A DNA stretch of 64,000 nucleotides from Asparagopsis taxiformis (Eukaryota > Rhodophyta > Florideophyceae > Bonnemaisoniales > Bonnemaisoniaceae). The stretch covers positions 1 to 64,000 of the forward strand of contig JALQPE010001684.1 in NCBI GenBank assembly GCA_030407315.1. Direction: 5' to 3'. The translations under genes and the position numbers were made by a program. The notes beneath the pieces are model-generated. The model was not told the origin of the DNA and made no database searches. It was given only the letters and a program-made list of their open reading frames with translations. This document shows, one piece after another, positions 1 through 10,639 of this stretch. Each line of letters starts with the position of its first letter. The first letter of the stretch is position 1.

Positions 1-2173
1 CTTGCAGTTTCTTATCGTCAACCCTGGACCTGTACACCCTGGCCGGAGTCCGACCGCTGGGGGGCGCTGGAAATATACTTGTCAAGCGGAAATCCGGACA
101 AGCTGCCAGCGTACTTTGACACCCTCGACGAAGACGTTATGCTGTCCTCCGCCCGGCACCACAAGCGCGGACGCAGAAAAGGTCCCCAAGCCGGTTATGA
201 CACTCCCACTCGTCGCAACACAGGAGGGAGAGGTTTGGTTCCGTCGACAAGCACATAACCAGGCTTCAAACTTGGACCTGGGAGGACCAGTCTTACTGCC
301 CAAGGGCCGTCGTCTCCCCCTCACCGTCACCCCATGCGACAGAAGAGCAGGAAAGTGAAGGGCAGGCTCTCGCAAAGGACTTTCTTTCGAAAATGAGTCA
401 GTATTGCCGGGTGTACGACGTCCCTTTCGAAGATTTGGTCAGTGCCGACGAGAGCCGAGAACACGTGCCCATCACGGGCAACGTTCAGCTCATTCTGACT
501 GATCCGCCCTACAATGTTCGTCGTAAGAGGAACGATTCCAACTCTTCGTACGACAGGCTAACTGCAGAAGAGTATGCAGGCTAGCATCGAAGTGTTTGAC
601 GAGCTGTTTGCGCCCCGGTGGCCACGGCATCGTGTTCTGCTCCGTTTTGCAGTTCTACGAATGGTTTCCATTACTTGGAAACGTACAAAGGACCGCAGTC
701 AGAAGGCCCAACCGATGCTGCTGCCAGTGATGACGGGTCGGATGAAGAAGAGGTTACGTCCATGAATTCGGACTCCGAAGCATCGCAGCACGTGGCGAAG
801 AAAGTGCGGATGAGGAGGAGGACGAGGAGGAGGAGGACGTCGTTCGGAATTCAGTTTTCTTCGTTGACGAGGTACTCTGTTGTTTGTCCGACTACCTGGG
901 CACCTCTATCAAATGCCGGGGCGGAAGAGGTACCAACGCATGAACATGGCAGGGTCGCTATCCACTTCTGGAAGCGAGGTGTTCCGTTCAAGACTGGAAG
1001 CGAGATGGTGGCCTATAGGAACCACGGATACATGGACGGCACGTACCCGGCGTGGTGCAACGTCACCATCAATATGCCCGCCATCGATTCGAATGAGATG
1101 GTGTGGCGAACAAGGAGCACAACCGGTGCTACGGTCAGAGTTCGTGCAGAGCAGAAGAGCGTCGCTCTCATGATGGAGTTGATCAGCCAGCATTCACAGC
1201 CTGGTGATATTGTTGTCGATCCATTCTCTGGCACTTTCGCAACGGGAAGCAGCTATGAGCTTGCCTGAGCACCGTGTTTTCGTCGGCAGTGACATGGACA
1301 AATTGTGTGTGGCACGATCGCTTCCAAGCTGTGTGCAGTCATGTCACGTGTAATTCTTTCAAACAACACTGACATGAGGGTCACGACAGAAGCGAAACAG
1401 AGTGCTGAGAAGTTCTTGGCGTCCCCCTCTGTCACGATGCGTACGCAGAGGGAACGCAGGATCATCGAACCCCCACCTGGCCTTCCCCTGTACCAGAGGT
1501 TCCCGAAATATATTCGGCAGTACCTCTGGCAGCTGTGCCAAGAGTCGATTGCGTCGCACGAGCACATGAAAAACCGGTACATTATTGGCCACCTTCCCTG
1601 CGCCGCTGGTTGCAAACTGAAAACCCTCGCGTGATGCGGGCACACGATTGTGTTGCGAAAAATTGAGCGTTCGACCATCGCTGATTAAGCATCCAAATGC
1701 AGGAAGAGGGCTCTTCGCTGAACAGACATTAATGTTGGCGACGAAGTATGTGCATACTACGGAACTGTTTGTACTCTGATATGAGCAAGGAGTCGATGAG
1801 GTTCGCGTACGGAGAGGGGTCACATGGCGATAACGAAGGAAACATTCTTGATGTATGCCATCAAGCTGTATGCAACAGCGGAGGACGACGAAAACATCGA
1901 GCATCCAATTTGGATTGTTCCGGCTCCGTTCTGTTCGGCGCAGTTCATCAACGACTCGCGGTATTTGCGAGGTGAGGACACTCCGGCGGAAGACACCAGG
2001 CGGATGGCCAACGTCGAGTTTGTCGAGAACTACAGCAGCGGTTCGACGGGGAGAAGCTCAAGGCGAAGGACCTAGAAAATCCGAAGATCATTGTAGTACG
2101 TGCAATCCGCGATATCTGTCCGAGGCAGGAGCTCTACGTTCATTATGGGACAGCGTTTAGAGCATGGAATTAG
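1..2173 (+). pseudogene. DNA methyltransferase-SET fusion, left copy, partial and frameshifted
   Basis: This is the 3' two-thirds of the gene seen better at 56474-59676 on the minus strand. The start is off the window. The catalytic motif LTDPPYN is encoded near 497-517, the AdoMet motif DPFSGT near 1219-1236, and the SET motifs near 1700-2160 ending in AWN and a TAG at 2171-2173. Several one- to three-base indels relative to the right copy split the frame, for example near 155, 195, 570, 1250, 1600, 1665, 1730 and 1770. In the acidic GAG-rich run near 800-840 the left copy keeps the frame that the right copy has lost. Either this is a decaying gene or the sequence has uncorrected indels. Confidence 0.8.
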
Positions 2174-2204
2174 GGTCACGAAAGATGTTTTCATTTCGAC
2201 TACA

Positions 2205-2210
2205 AATAAA
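2205..2210 (+). promoter_or_regulatory. Polyadenylation signal AATAAA
   Basis: An exact AATAAA lies 32 bases after the methyltransferase-SET stop codon. It is conserved in the right copy (56437-56442, minus strand). Position and sequence fit a eukaryotic mRNA 3' end. Confidence 0.6.
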
Positions 2211-2420
2211 GCTACGTTCCAGAGTTGAAGTATATCATATAATGCAGCATGTCCAGCCACCATTAGTCCAGGGTGAAACCTATTGAGCAGTACTCGCCTG
2301 TCAAAAAACCAATCGTTCACACTCTAGGTGCACTTCGTCCGAGCAGTGAACCTGACTGCTTGGTTGCTGTTATGCGTGCAGATGCAAAATACACGACCAA
2401 GTTGAAATGGACGCCCGGTG

Positions 2421-2603
2421 GATGTCCAGCTCAGTTGCATTGCTGTCCAGCCCAGAAATTCTACAATTCAGGGCAGAAAAAAATATTGCAAAAAACATCG
2501 ATTTCAGCGGGTCGATTGTGCCGTACGGCACACCCCCATCTCAAAAACATGTTCACATGTGCATGTTTTTTGAGAATAGCCCAAATTTTAATTCAAATCA
2601 GGA
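2421..2603 (+). repeat. 183-bp flank repeat of the methyltransferase-SET gene (left copy)
   Basis: The unit runs from GATGTCCAGCTCAG to CAAATCAGGA and contains two self-complementary cores, GTGCCGTACGGCAC and AAACATGTTCACATGTGCATG. The same unit occurs at 56046-56227 (minus) and 60028-60206 (plus), so in the right copy it flanks the methyltransferase-SET gene in inverted orientation. It may be a terminal inverted repeat of a nested module or a MITE-like repeat. Confidence 0.75.
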
Positions 2604-2835
2604 CGTCTTCCGGACATAGGGGTGCTCGCGGCCTAGCTCGACAGCTGTAATTGTACCTCATTAAATACTGTTGATGACTGCCTACCGTATACAATCTGGG
2701 CTGTTGGCGTATTCTCCGGTACTTGACCTGACCTGAACGTTCATCGCAGACCGTTGTGGTTACCGACACTATACAGCAATCTTTTTTGTATCTCGTGCAA
2801 CTCAATCCTTCCATCGCTTCCGGGAAGGCTTCATT

Positions 2836-5113
2836 ATGCCGCCGCGTATTGCGAAGAAAGCTCCAAAGCCTCCGGGCTCCAGAAAAACCGGTCAGCAGCT
2901 GCTGTATCGAGTGCCCGACAATCCCGTGCGAAGAAGCGGTCTGGGCCTACCGGCAGCATTGAACCGCGGTCCGGTAGTCGCAAGACGGACCGGCGCAGAA
3001 CTGGGGATCCGCAGCGAGAAAGTGAGGAAGGAGGAACGGCGCGGAGAGATGGGGCTTGACCGAGGCAAGCGTGCTCGCAGGGACAGTGAACATCATGATG
3101 ATGACATGATAGTGGCTCAAAACATGTTGGAATTGCGGCAGAGTGCTATGGCAAAGGTAGTTCCTCCCGGGTTGGCAGATGCGGAGGTGCTGCAGACGGA
3201 GTCCCAGCCGGGGGTTCGCGAGACACTGGAGGCTGTGACCCCCACTGCGCCAACTATGCCGAGTACATCAGCCCCAGCAGGTAATGCAGTCAGGGACCCG
3301 AGGATAGCGGCAAGGGATGTTGTTTCTGAGCAACGTTCACAGGATGCCAACTATCATCGGCGGTCAGGTGGTACTGAGGGGAGAGAGCAGCCGGAGTGCG
3401 GCCTCGTCACAACAGACTGTCATTGGTGCCAAATATGCGCGTAACGCCCCCGCGACGTCAGGCTATTGCCGATGGAGGACATCATAATCCCGATAGCGTG
3501 GGAGATGGGGGGACGGTGAGGGCAGAGAGGTTGCATCCGCCGGAATCCATCGATTTAATGGCGAGTCGCATCAATGCGCAGAAGAAGAAGATCGCGGAGC
3601 TGGAAAAAAAGTGTTTAGCCAGGACATAGCAAACAAGGCGCTCACCACGGAGATAGTTGCGTTGGAGGCTAAGGTGAAAACTCTGCAGGCGGAAAATGCC
3701 AGCCTTACTGCAATTGCGAGAACAGGTAGAATCAGTGATCACGGTGGCGGTAAGTCGAAAATAGAGAAAGCCATTCCTGTGAAATACCTTGGAGTTCTTA
3801 GGGCGGTTGAGGAAAACCTGACAAAGTGGTGCAAGAACGAGACTATGGAGCTGGACCCTATAGCGGAACAACGCGAGACGTTGGACTGGACGTACCATCG
3901 AGGTAGAGCCGGTAGAAGGGACACTTTGGAGCGAAAACGGTGTAGGATATATTGCTACCTCCTCCGGGCTACATCATCAAGAATCTGCAGTGGTATACAC
4001 CTTCGTACAGAGACGAGAGTGATCTGCTGAACTTGGTGCGACACGTACTGCGTCAAAGTCCGTGGTGTGATGTGTTTTTCCGATGAGTAGCAGCGTGTGT
4101 GCTGTCAAGAGGCTGTGGCGGGGAGCAAGGAATTGAAAGTGAAGGTGACGCAGAAACTGTCCGACGTGATGAGTGCACGGAAGCGTAATGCGAGGGACAG
4201 ATTGTTCGGTTCGCTGGGGTACACGAAATTAATGTCTAGATGCACGATGCTGACGACGCGAGCTGAGATGGACGAGCGAGAGGATCAAAAGCGCGAAGCG
4301 TCTGAGAAGCTTTTGAAACGGGAAAGCAACGGTGATTTGGATATGGGGAGGTGGCGAACGGCACCGTTCTCAGAGCTGCGATACAGCAAAGGCATGGTTC
4401 CTGACAGCTTCGAAATGGAAGTGAATGGTGATGCATGGTTTAACAACCGAGTAGCTGTGAATGTGCTGGACATCTTCAGGGGTTATTCGATACGACCAGA
4501 ACAAGTAATGGACATAGAGACGAGCATACTAACGCTGGCGCGCCTGGATGCTTGGCTAGTGACTACTGTGGAGTGTTTGGATGAACCGAAGGGGAAAGGA
4601 GGTGCACGGCAGAAGGAGTTTACAAGGAGGTACAGTCAATATGTGGGGGTAGCTTTTCAGCAATTAGTTGGTATGGTGGTGTACTGCATGTCTTGTCTCC
4701 AAGGCTCGCAAGCAAGGGAAGAAACGGACGTTGTCGAGAGCGAACAGCGGACTAGTGCACAGTCGCGGCATGTGTTTGCAAGCCGTACTGTGACGAGAGA
4801 GGCTGTTGAAGTGTGGCAAAGCGGAGAGGGGTCTGGAATTGTTCATGTCGTTGATGATGTAAACCGCTGCTCATCACTTGTTCTAGTGTCCGAGGATTGG
4901 ATTCAATCGCATATTACGTCAAACCTCGGTGCTGTAATGGATTGTGTGATTGCGCAAGGACTAATTGGCGCAGAACTTTTCGTCGTTGACCCATATGCTG
5001 GACACCTGAGTGCAAACCTGAATGTAGAAATCAATGCCCCACAGTATGGGGGCATGGAGAGGCGCCATGCAGCAACTGCTGATAACAGTTTTGGCGTAAT
5101 GGAGGATGGTTGA
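2836..5113 (+). pseudogene. Coiled-coil helical protein of element B, left copy, frameshifted
   Basis: The start is the ATG opening MPPRIAKKAPKPPG; the stop is the TGA at 5111-5113. Pieces lie at 2836-3444, 3396-3629, 3611-4030 and 4097-5113, so at least three frame breaks separate them. The last piece (338 residues) is uninterrupted. The protein is described at 53531-55813, where fewer breaks occur. It is convergent with the transposase gene; the stop codons are about 78 bp apart. Product unknown. Confidence 0.65.
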
Positions 5114-5190
5114 AATTAGTGCAGTAAATGTGACGTTGACTAGAAGGCTTATCATGTAGTACATTATCAATAGAGTGCTACGATTTAGAT

Positions 5191-8100
5191 TTATTCTTCT
5201 TCATTATCATCTGTGAACTGGTAATCAGTGTTGGTGTAGAAGCGGTTGAGATAGAAACGGTGGTCCGACCAGTGCATTTGTTTCGTAAATGGCTTGACTG
5301 GAAAGTTACTTCGTACGATGTGCACGGTGCCAGATATAGTAGATGCAGGAATGAGGTCAAACCAAGGACCACCTGCACTGTGGGATGCAGTGTCATTGCT
5401 GTCAACGGATCCGTTGTCCGGGTCCCATGTGGACCACTTTAAACAATGCACCCAAGTGATTTTTCCACAGCGGTTTTTGGGGCAAAGCAGGTCATATACT
5501 GAACGAAAGCGAGTTCTACAGGTTGAAACAGGTTTGGAGACTGCAGGCGTACCAGTGCCAGGACGCGCCCTACCCATATGGTTCTGTAGTCATCGGCAGT
5601 TCCGGAGATGACGACAAAGGAGTACTGCGATCTCTTTGCGGGGCCGAATGATGAAGTTGCAAAGACGCGCTGCTGCTTGTGCCTCGACACGTTTGTGGGG
5701 CGAAGCATGCCACTGTGCGGGTCAAAGTCGTCGGCATCTGGGACGTACCCTCCCATGACGTAGGCGGACTTTACCGCGGTGACGGAAATGTCCATGTCAT
5801 GTATTGGAGGGCCTTCTGCCGTGGCGCGCAGTCTAGCGAGGGTGAGGAAGGCTTGTGCAGCTGTGTCACCGAGTTGCTGGAATAGCGTTATGGTGCCAGA
5901 CGGGAACGAGGAGTTGTGCAGAGGCAAAAGAGTGGCAGGATCGGGCTGTCCGTCGATATCTGCAACGAGGAGGGTTGCATCGGGCAGCAGGGAGGCAAAG
6001 TCGTGCAGTGCAACGGTGAATCCGTCGCGAACGAGTACTGCACCGTCTGTGGGCGATATCATGCGTGCGTTTCCCAATGTGTTCGATGGGGTATGACCAG
6101 TTGGAGTGGCCAAGGAGAATTCCATGTGGCGAATAGTCTCTTCCATGGCTGTGGAGCGCCTTCGAGAGGTTTTCCTATAACTCTGTTTGAACAGAAGATG
6201 CGAGTGTTCGTAGGGGCCTGCATCAATGTGTTCCAGGGCGCCATATCTCTGCAAGTCACCGGGAAGATGGTCTAGAAGATGGAACTTGAAAGTTTTGAGA
6301 CCTGTGGTGTGGAATGGGCCGAGGGTGGAGATCATTGATTGTTTGAAATAGGAAATGGAGTTCTGGAGGCTTTCTAGTTCGGCGGCAGTCCAGTGCTTGA
6401 TGCGACCGCGTTTCATGACCCATGCGACGAGGTCAGAGTATTGCGTGCAGATGGAAGTGAGGGGGGCTGTCTCTACTTCGTCACAGCATGTGTCAATGAA
6501 TGCTGCGATGAAAGGGAACACCATGTCGACATGGTGATAGTCTTTGGCTGCGAGCATGCCGCGTATGCCGTCCTCCGTGAAGAGGCCGTTCAAATTGGTG
6601 CCCTTCTCACCCTTGGAGAAGTCGACATGAAGACCGGTGATGTAGTAGTCGCGTTCGATAGCGGACAGAATGCTGTTTGAGCCGGCGAGGATGGATTTTT
6701 TCACCTTCTTGAAGGTGCGAGGTGTCCTGGAATGGGAGGCAGTGGTGGTGGTGAGGTCTGGGGAGCTGAGGCGGTGGACAATGCACTGTTTGATGAGCTT
6801 TGAGATGCCGAGGTGGAGATTGTGCAGAGGCTCGAAGGAGAAAATGTTGTAGGGGTCTAGGGGACTGTTGGTGGGTAAAAGAGCGGTCGATTCGAGGACA
6901 GAGTGTTGTTCGAGGAGGGAGAGAGCTTCGAGCGGAGCAGTTGTATGCTCCTGAGCGCTCTCTTGGCGTGCAGAGCGTGTACCATCGAGGGAGCGGGGCT
7001 GGTGTGGCGCGCTAGATTCAAGTTGAGTGGCGGGGATGTAGCAGCGGTGGCAGGGATGTGTAGTGGTAGTGCTGTTGCGAGTGCATGAGAGCTCTTTGGC
7101 CTCTGGAAAGTCGCAGCAATAATTGGCTAGGATGGGAAAGCATTGGCGGGCAGTTGCAGTGGAGTCTGTGCAGGGGAACCCGGAAGAGAACGCGGTGGAT
7201 AGGGACGAAAACACTTTTTCGAGTGCTTTATGAAGAATATCAATTTTGCGAGCGCGACTAGCAGAACTAGAGGTTGTCGGCATTTCATCACCGAACAAGG
7301 CGTTGGACGAAGGGTTCACAATGTACGGAAGATACCCGACGATGGTGAGGCCGGTACGGATGCAGTGGCGACGGAGGGGGGCGGAGAAGTTGAGCAGTGT
7401 GACGTGTATGGGGTATGCGACGATTGCGGAGCTCTTGAGGCTTGTGCTGCTCTTGTCGGAGTACACTTGGAGGAGGCCGGCAAAGGAGGAAGGTGTGGGA
7501 TCATTTTCCTCTGCCCATACGACCTGTGGATCTTCCGAGAGCTGCACGCGCTGTCTAGTAACCTGGTGCAGCGTTTTTCGCGAATTCTGTGTGTAGGGGA
7601 TGAGAAAATATTGCGGTGCCGTCTGGGGCGGTCTGTGGGGAGGGGTGGAAGAGAGTATTTTGGTCGTTAGCCAGTGCTAACTGCCTGCGGAGCATGTCGA
7701 CTGGGTCGCGGAGGTACGGCTGTGCCGAGTACTTACCAGTTTTGTCTGGAATGATGTGGCTCTTGTAACCTTCGGTGCGGAAATGTGTTTCGACCATGGA
7801 AGCGGTAACGTGGCGACATTCTTCTACGGTGCGAACGGCGCTGTTGAACTTTTCTAGGGAGAATGCGGGGTCTTGTAGGATGGTGATGACTTCGCTCACG
7901 CGGCCAGCGCCGGCCTTGTACTCGAGGGTTGTGAGACTGGCGGCGAGGGATTGCACGAGGAGATCTGCGCGGGAGGGGGTTGAGGTTGGTGGCAGTGGAG
8001 CGTCACAGGGTGAGTCGCTGGAGGAAGCACGACCAGATTCTGGGTCTGGGGAGCTGGGTTGCGGGGAATCATGGTCGCCGTTTCGAGCAGGCTCATGGGT

Positions 8101-8232
8101 GACGGCAGGGACACGAACGTTGTTGAAATGTTGGGGAGAGGGGTTGAAACGGTAGCGACACGTTCGCTCATGCAGCGCGAGCGCATAAGCATCTACGCAG
8201 TAGTAGAAGCACCCTTCATACTTGCATTCCAT
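5191..8232 (-). pseudogene. Plavaka-type transposase, left copy, two frameshifts
   Basis: The start is the ATG at 8232 (MECKYEGCFYYC). An N-terminal C-x4-C-x12-H-x3-C finger is followed by a Plavaka-like core: an AYP-type block (IVAYPIHVTLLNF), IVGYLPYI, FPILANYCCDFPEAKEL with a following CxxC (CHRC), FEPLHNLHLGISKLIKQC, and KQSYRKTSRR near the end. These match the layout of Plavaka transposases of the CACTA-like group. Compared with the right copy, an extra A near 7560 and a missing T near 5445 shift the frame, leaving pieces of 225 and 702 codons plus a C-terminal piece. The right copy is intact at both sites. The stop TAA overlaps an AATAAA. Full length would be about 1,010 residues. Confidence 0.8.
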
Positions 8233-8833
8233 GTCGAGTTTTGACGCAAAAGGGAGGATTGCGAGCTGAACAGGGGAGACTGTGCCGTCCAGATGCGACC
8301 AATTTTATTTTTGTGGTGCTTTCGAGACTTGGAATGTAACGTGTTCGTTCGTAGTTTTGTGGGTAGTACTTTTGTGCTCACTCCAGCTGACATCCCAACG
8401 GTGGAATTTAACCGAGAGTTCAATCATTTCCAACTGTTACATCACATTGCGTGCTGGCAACGTGTGCATGGAAGGACGAACGACCGCCCTGGGAGATGAA
8501 TTTTCAATTAATTCATTAGTAATAATAAACTTTTTTATTTCCGAACTTCGTGGAATCTGAATGTGCTTTACAGCGGATATGCCACGGATCATGTAAGGAA
8601 AGCAAATGGATTCTCATATATATGATTATATGTTTATATTCGTTGTTCTCGATCCGGATCTCATTGTTCGGGGAATCAGAGACCATGGCTTGGGCCATAC
8701 TCAATCTCACTGCCGGCGATGATTTCGAGTATGCACAGCAAGACTTAAGCGGACGCAGAAAGCTGTCCGGTCGACGCCGCAGGCTCCACTCCGCCCTCAT
8801 CACCGACTGATATTCTTTGACCGACTTTGCTTT
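8233..8833. other. Transposase upstream region, no gene seen
   Basis: About 600 bases upstream of the transposase start. It is partly AT-rich (8500-8640) and conserved in both arms. Short ORFs here look random. It presumably holds the transposase promoter, but no clear TATA box decides its position. Confidence 0.4.
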
Positions 8834-8871
8834 GTACGTGCGCGAATCTTGATCAAGATTCGCGCACGTAC
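8834..8871. repeat. Perfect 38-bp palindrome
   Basis: Two 19-base arms with no spacer, centred on TTGATCAA; the left arm begins GTACGTGCGCGAATC. It is kept without change in the right arm at 49775-49812, so it predates the duplication. Confidence 0.95.
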
Positions 8872-8879
8872 CTTCGTTC

Positions 8880-9830
8880 CATCCTCTACCCACGAGGGTA
8901 TGCGTTCAGGGAAGCGTGGGTTTTGAGTCTGACTATTTCCGTTGATGCGATGTTTTTCATGGGAAGCCTGTTGACTGATGGTGTGTATTGAGCGGAGGAT
9001 GGAAGAGAGGTACGTGAAGTTTTGAAAGTATGCTGTGAGGGAAGGTTGGTTTTGAGTCTGACTGTTGTGGTTGATTCCGATGTTGTGTAGATCATGCAGG
9101 AATGTTGATGACGGAAGGTAAGTTTCATTGAGTGCCAAGATGTGCTTTGCGAAGATATGGACTGCTGACTATGATTATTATTCATTGCAAGGTTTTTGGA
9201 TCATGGTTTGTATTGTGTGTAGGATGGATGAGAGGTACATTTGCAGGTTCTCAGGGTATGTAGCGAGGGAAACGTTGGTTTTCAATCTGACTGTTGCGAT
9301 TGATTCCGATGTTGCGTAGGTGATGGAGGAATAGTGATGACGGAAGGTAAGTCACATTGGGCGCCCAGACCGGTTGTGCGAAGATGCGGAATGCTGACTA
9401 CTTTTCTTGGCTACACGATTACGTGATTTATGGTTTTTATTGTGTGCAGGATGGAACAGGTAAGGTAAGTGTGCGAGTTTTGAAAGTAAGCAGCGAGGGA
9501 AGGTTGGTTTTGGGTCTGACTGTTGTGGTTGATTCCGATTTTGTGTAGATGGTGCAGGAATGTTGATGACAGAAGGTAAGTTTTCACTGAGCACCAAGAC
9601 TTGTTTTGCGAAGATATGGACTGCTGACTTTGATTATTCATTGCAAGGTTTTTGGATCATGGTTTGTATTTTGTGTAGGATGGATGATTCACTCATCCTC
9701 TCGGAGAGGTAAGTAAGGGAGTTTCTAGGATATCTGTCGTGGTAAGCGTTGCTTTTGAATCTGACTGTTGGGGTTGATTCTGATGTTGTGTATGTGATGC
9801 AGGAGGGGTGAAGCAGGAACGGCAGGACTG
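8880..9830 (+). repeat. Tandem array of splice-site-bounded microexon-like units
   Basis: Degenerate units of roughly 200-240 bp. Each contains two short segments preceded by TGTGTAG or TGTGCAG and followed by GTAAGT, GTAAGG or GTACAT. A segment ending GATGAC(G/A)GAAG, exactly 27 bases each time, lies at 9091-9117, 9320-9346 and 9549-9575. A GATGGA-type segment of variable length lies at 9223-9234 (12), 9450-9459 (10) and 9679-9708 (30). The consistent AG...GT framing suggests exons and introns on the plus strand, antisense to and upstream of the transposase. A plain satellite is the alternative. Confidence 0.5.
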
Positions 9831-10368
9831 AAGGAGAGTGAAGAAGGGATCTAGGAAGATGGGGAATGAAGCTGTGAGGTGTTTCTGGTATGTGTATATT
9901 TTCGGGCATACGATAGAAGTGAGAGTGGGTTTCAAGTGGTGTAAGATTTTGCTGACCATGTTCGTGTTTGATGTCTTGATGATTTAATGGGCTGGGGTGG
10001 TGTCGAGGAAAGCGGGGATGGAATTGGGAAGGAGCGGATTTTTGTAATCTAGGTCGTGAGGGTTCTTGAAGTATGTGCGGATGGTGGTGCATGGCGTTCG
10101 GATGGTAGGGAGAACGCGATATTGAGGGAGATGGGTGATCGACGATATGCTGACAGGTATTTTGTATTCTGGCTGGATACGTATTTCGTATTCTGGCTGG
10201 ATACATATTCCGTATTCTGGCTGGATACGTATTTCCTATTCTAACCGGGTATTTATTTCCTATTCTGACCAGATATGTATTCCCTATTCTAGAGAGACGT
10301 ATTGTATAAGAGCAGTTTCCTAAATGAGAGAATAAAATACGGTCCGATATGGGCCCTGAATTTACCAT
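9634..10368 (-). CDS. Hypothetical 244-residue ORF, left copy
   Basis: An ATG-started ORF (MVNSGPISDRIL) of the same length as its copy at 48154-48888. Its N-terminal third is an eight-residue repeat of the IGNTYPAR/IRNTYPAR type, encoded by 24-bp DNA repeats. The rest is rich in His, Pro and Ser with no known domain. It lies on the transposase strand and overlaps the splice-like array. The open frame may be a by-product of repeats lacking stops, so coding is doubtful. Confidence 0.2.
   Translation of the reverse strand: MVNSGPISDRILFSHLGNCSYTIRLSRIGNTYLVRIGNKYPVRIGNTYPARIRNMYPARIRNTYPARIQNTCQHIVDHPSPSISRSPYHPNAMHHHPHILQEPSRPRLQKSAPSQFHPRFPRHHPSPLNHQDIKHEHGQQNLTPLETHSHFYRMPENIHIPETPHSFIPHLPRSLLHSPSVLPFLLHPSCITYTTSESTPTVRFKSNAYHDRYPRNSLTYLSERMSESSILHKIQTMIQKPCNE
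10158..10290. repeat. 24-bp tandem repeat, about five to six units
   Basis: Units resemble GTATTCTGGCTGGATACGTA followed by TTTC, most similar at 10160-10240 and degenerating toward 10290. The matching array in the right arm spans about 48215-48370. Confidence 0.85.
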
Positions 10369-10417
10369 CTGCTGTAATTTCTTCCCTCCCGGTTTTCGCT
10401 GATATATTGTATACTGG

Positions 10418-10633
10418 ATGTCGGGTCCTAGTATTCCGCCATATGTACTAGAGAAAGTGGATGTCGGGCCCTAGTATTCCGCCATATGTACTAGAGAAAG
10501 TGGACGTCCGCATCCAAAAAATTTTTATTTTTTTTTGGACGCGGACGTTCATTTGTTCTAGTAAATCTCGGGGCCGACTAGGACCCGTACTAGAGAGACT
10601 GGACGTCCGCGTCCACTTCCGAAAACACAGACG
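10418..10633. repeat. Subterminal repeats and inner terminus of element B (left)
   Basis: Two 43-bp direct repeats (10418-10460 and 10461-10503; core CCGCCATATGTACTAGAGAA) are followed by inverted GGACGTCCGC/GCGGACGTTC blocks around an A/T run, then a variant block with CCGTACTAGAGAGACTGG. Homology with the right copy ends at CGAAAACACAGACG (10633). Dense short direct and inverted repeats at a terminus are typical binding sites of CACTA-like transposases. Confidence 0.75.
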
Positions 10634-10639
10634 ACGCGG

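Larger units (their letters stand above)
1..10633 (+). mobile_element. Element B, left copy (left arm of large inverted repeat)
   Basis: This stretch is repeated in reverse complement at 47847 to about 58660. The match runs from the window edge to 10633 and stops abruptly: left continues into a gypsy reverse transcriptase, right into a copia integrase. Gene order from the edge inward is methyltransferase-SET (+), coiled-coil protein (+), Plavaka transposase (-), splice-like array, 24-bp repeats and subterminal repeats. Ending at the same base next to two unrelated retroelements is what two insertions of one element look like. The outer end lies outside the window, so no target duplication can be checked. 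Confidence 0.85.

Noticed and set aside
5260..7670. Plus-strand ORFs opposite the transposase
   Set aside because: Shadows of the transposase reading frame; Cys/Val/Gly-rich composition follows from the reverse complement of real codons.
8880..9830. CRISPR-like array (regular repeats with spacers)
   Set aside because: Repeats are long, diverged and unevenly spaced, without constant short repeats, in a eukaryotic transposon.
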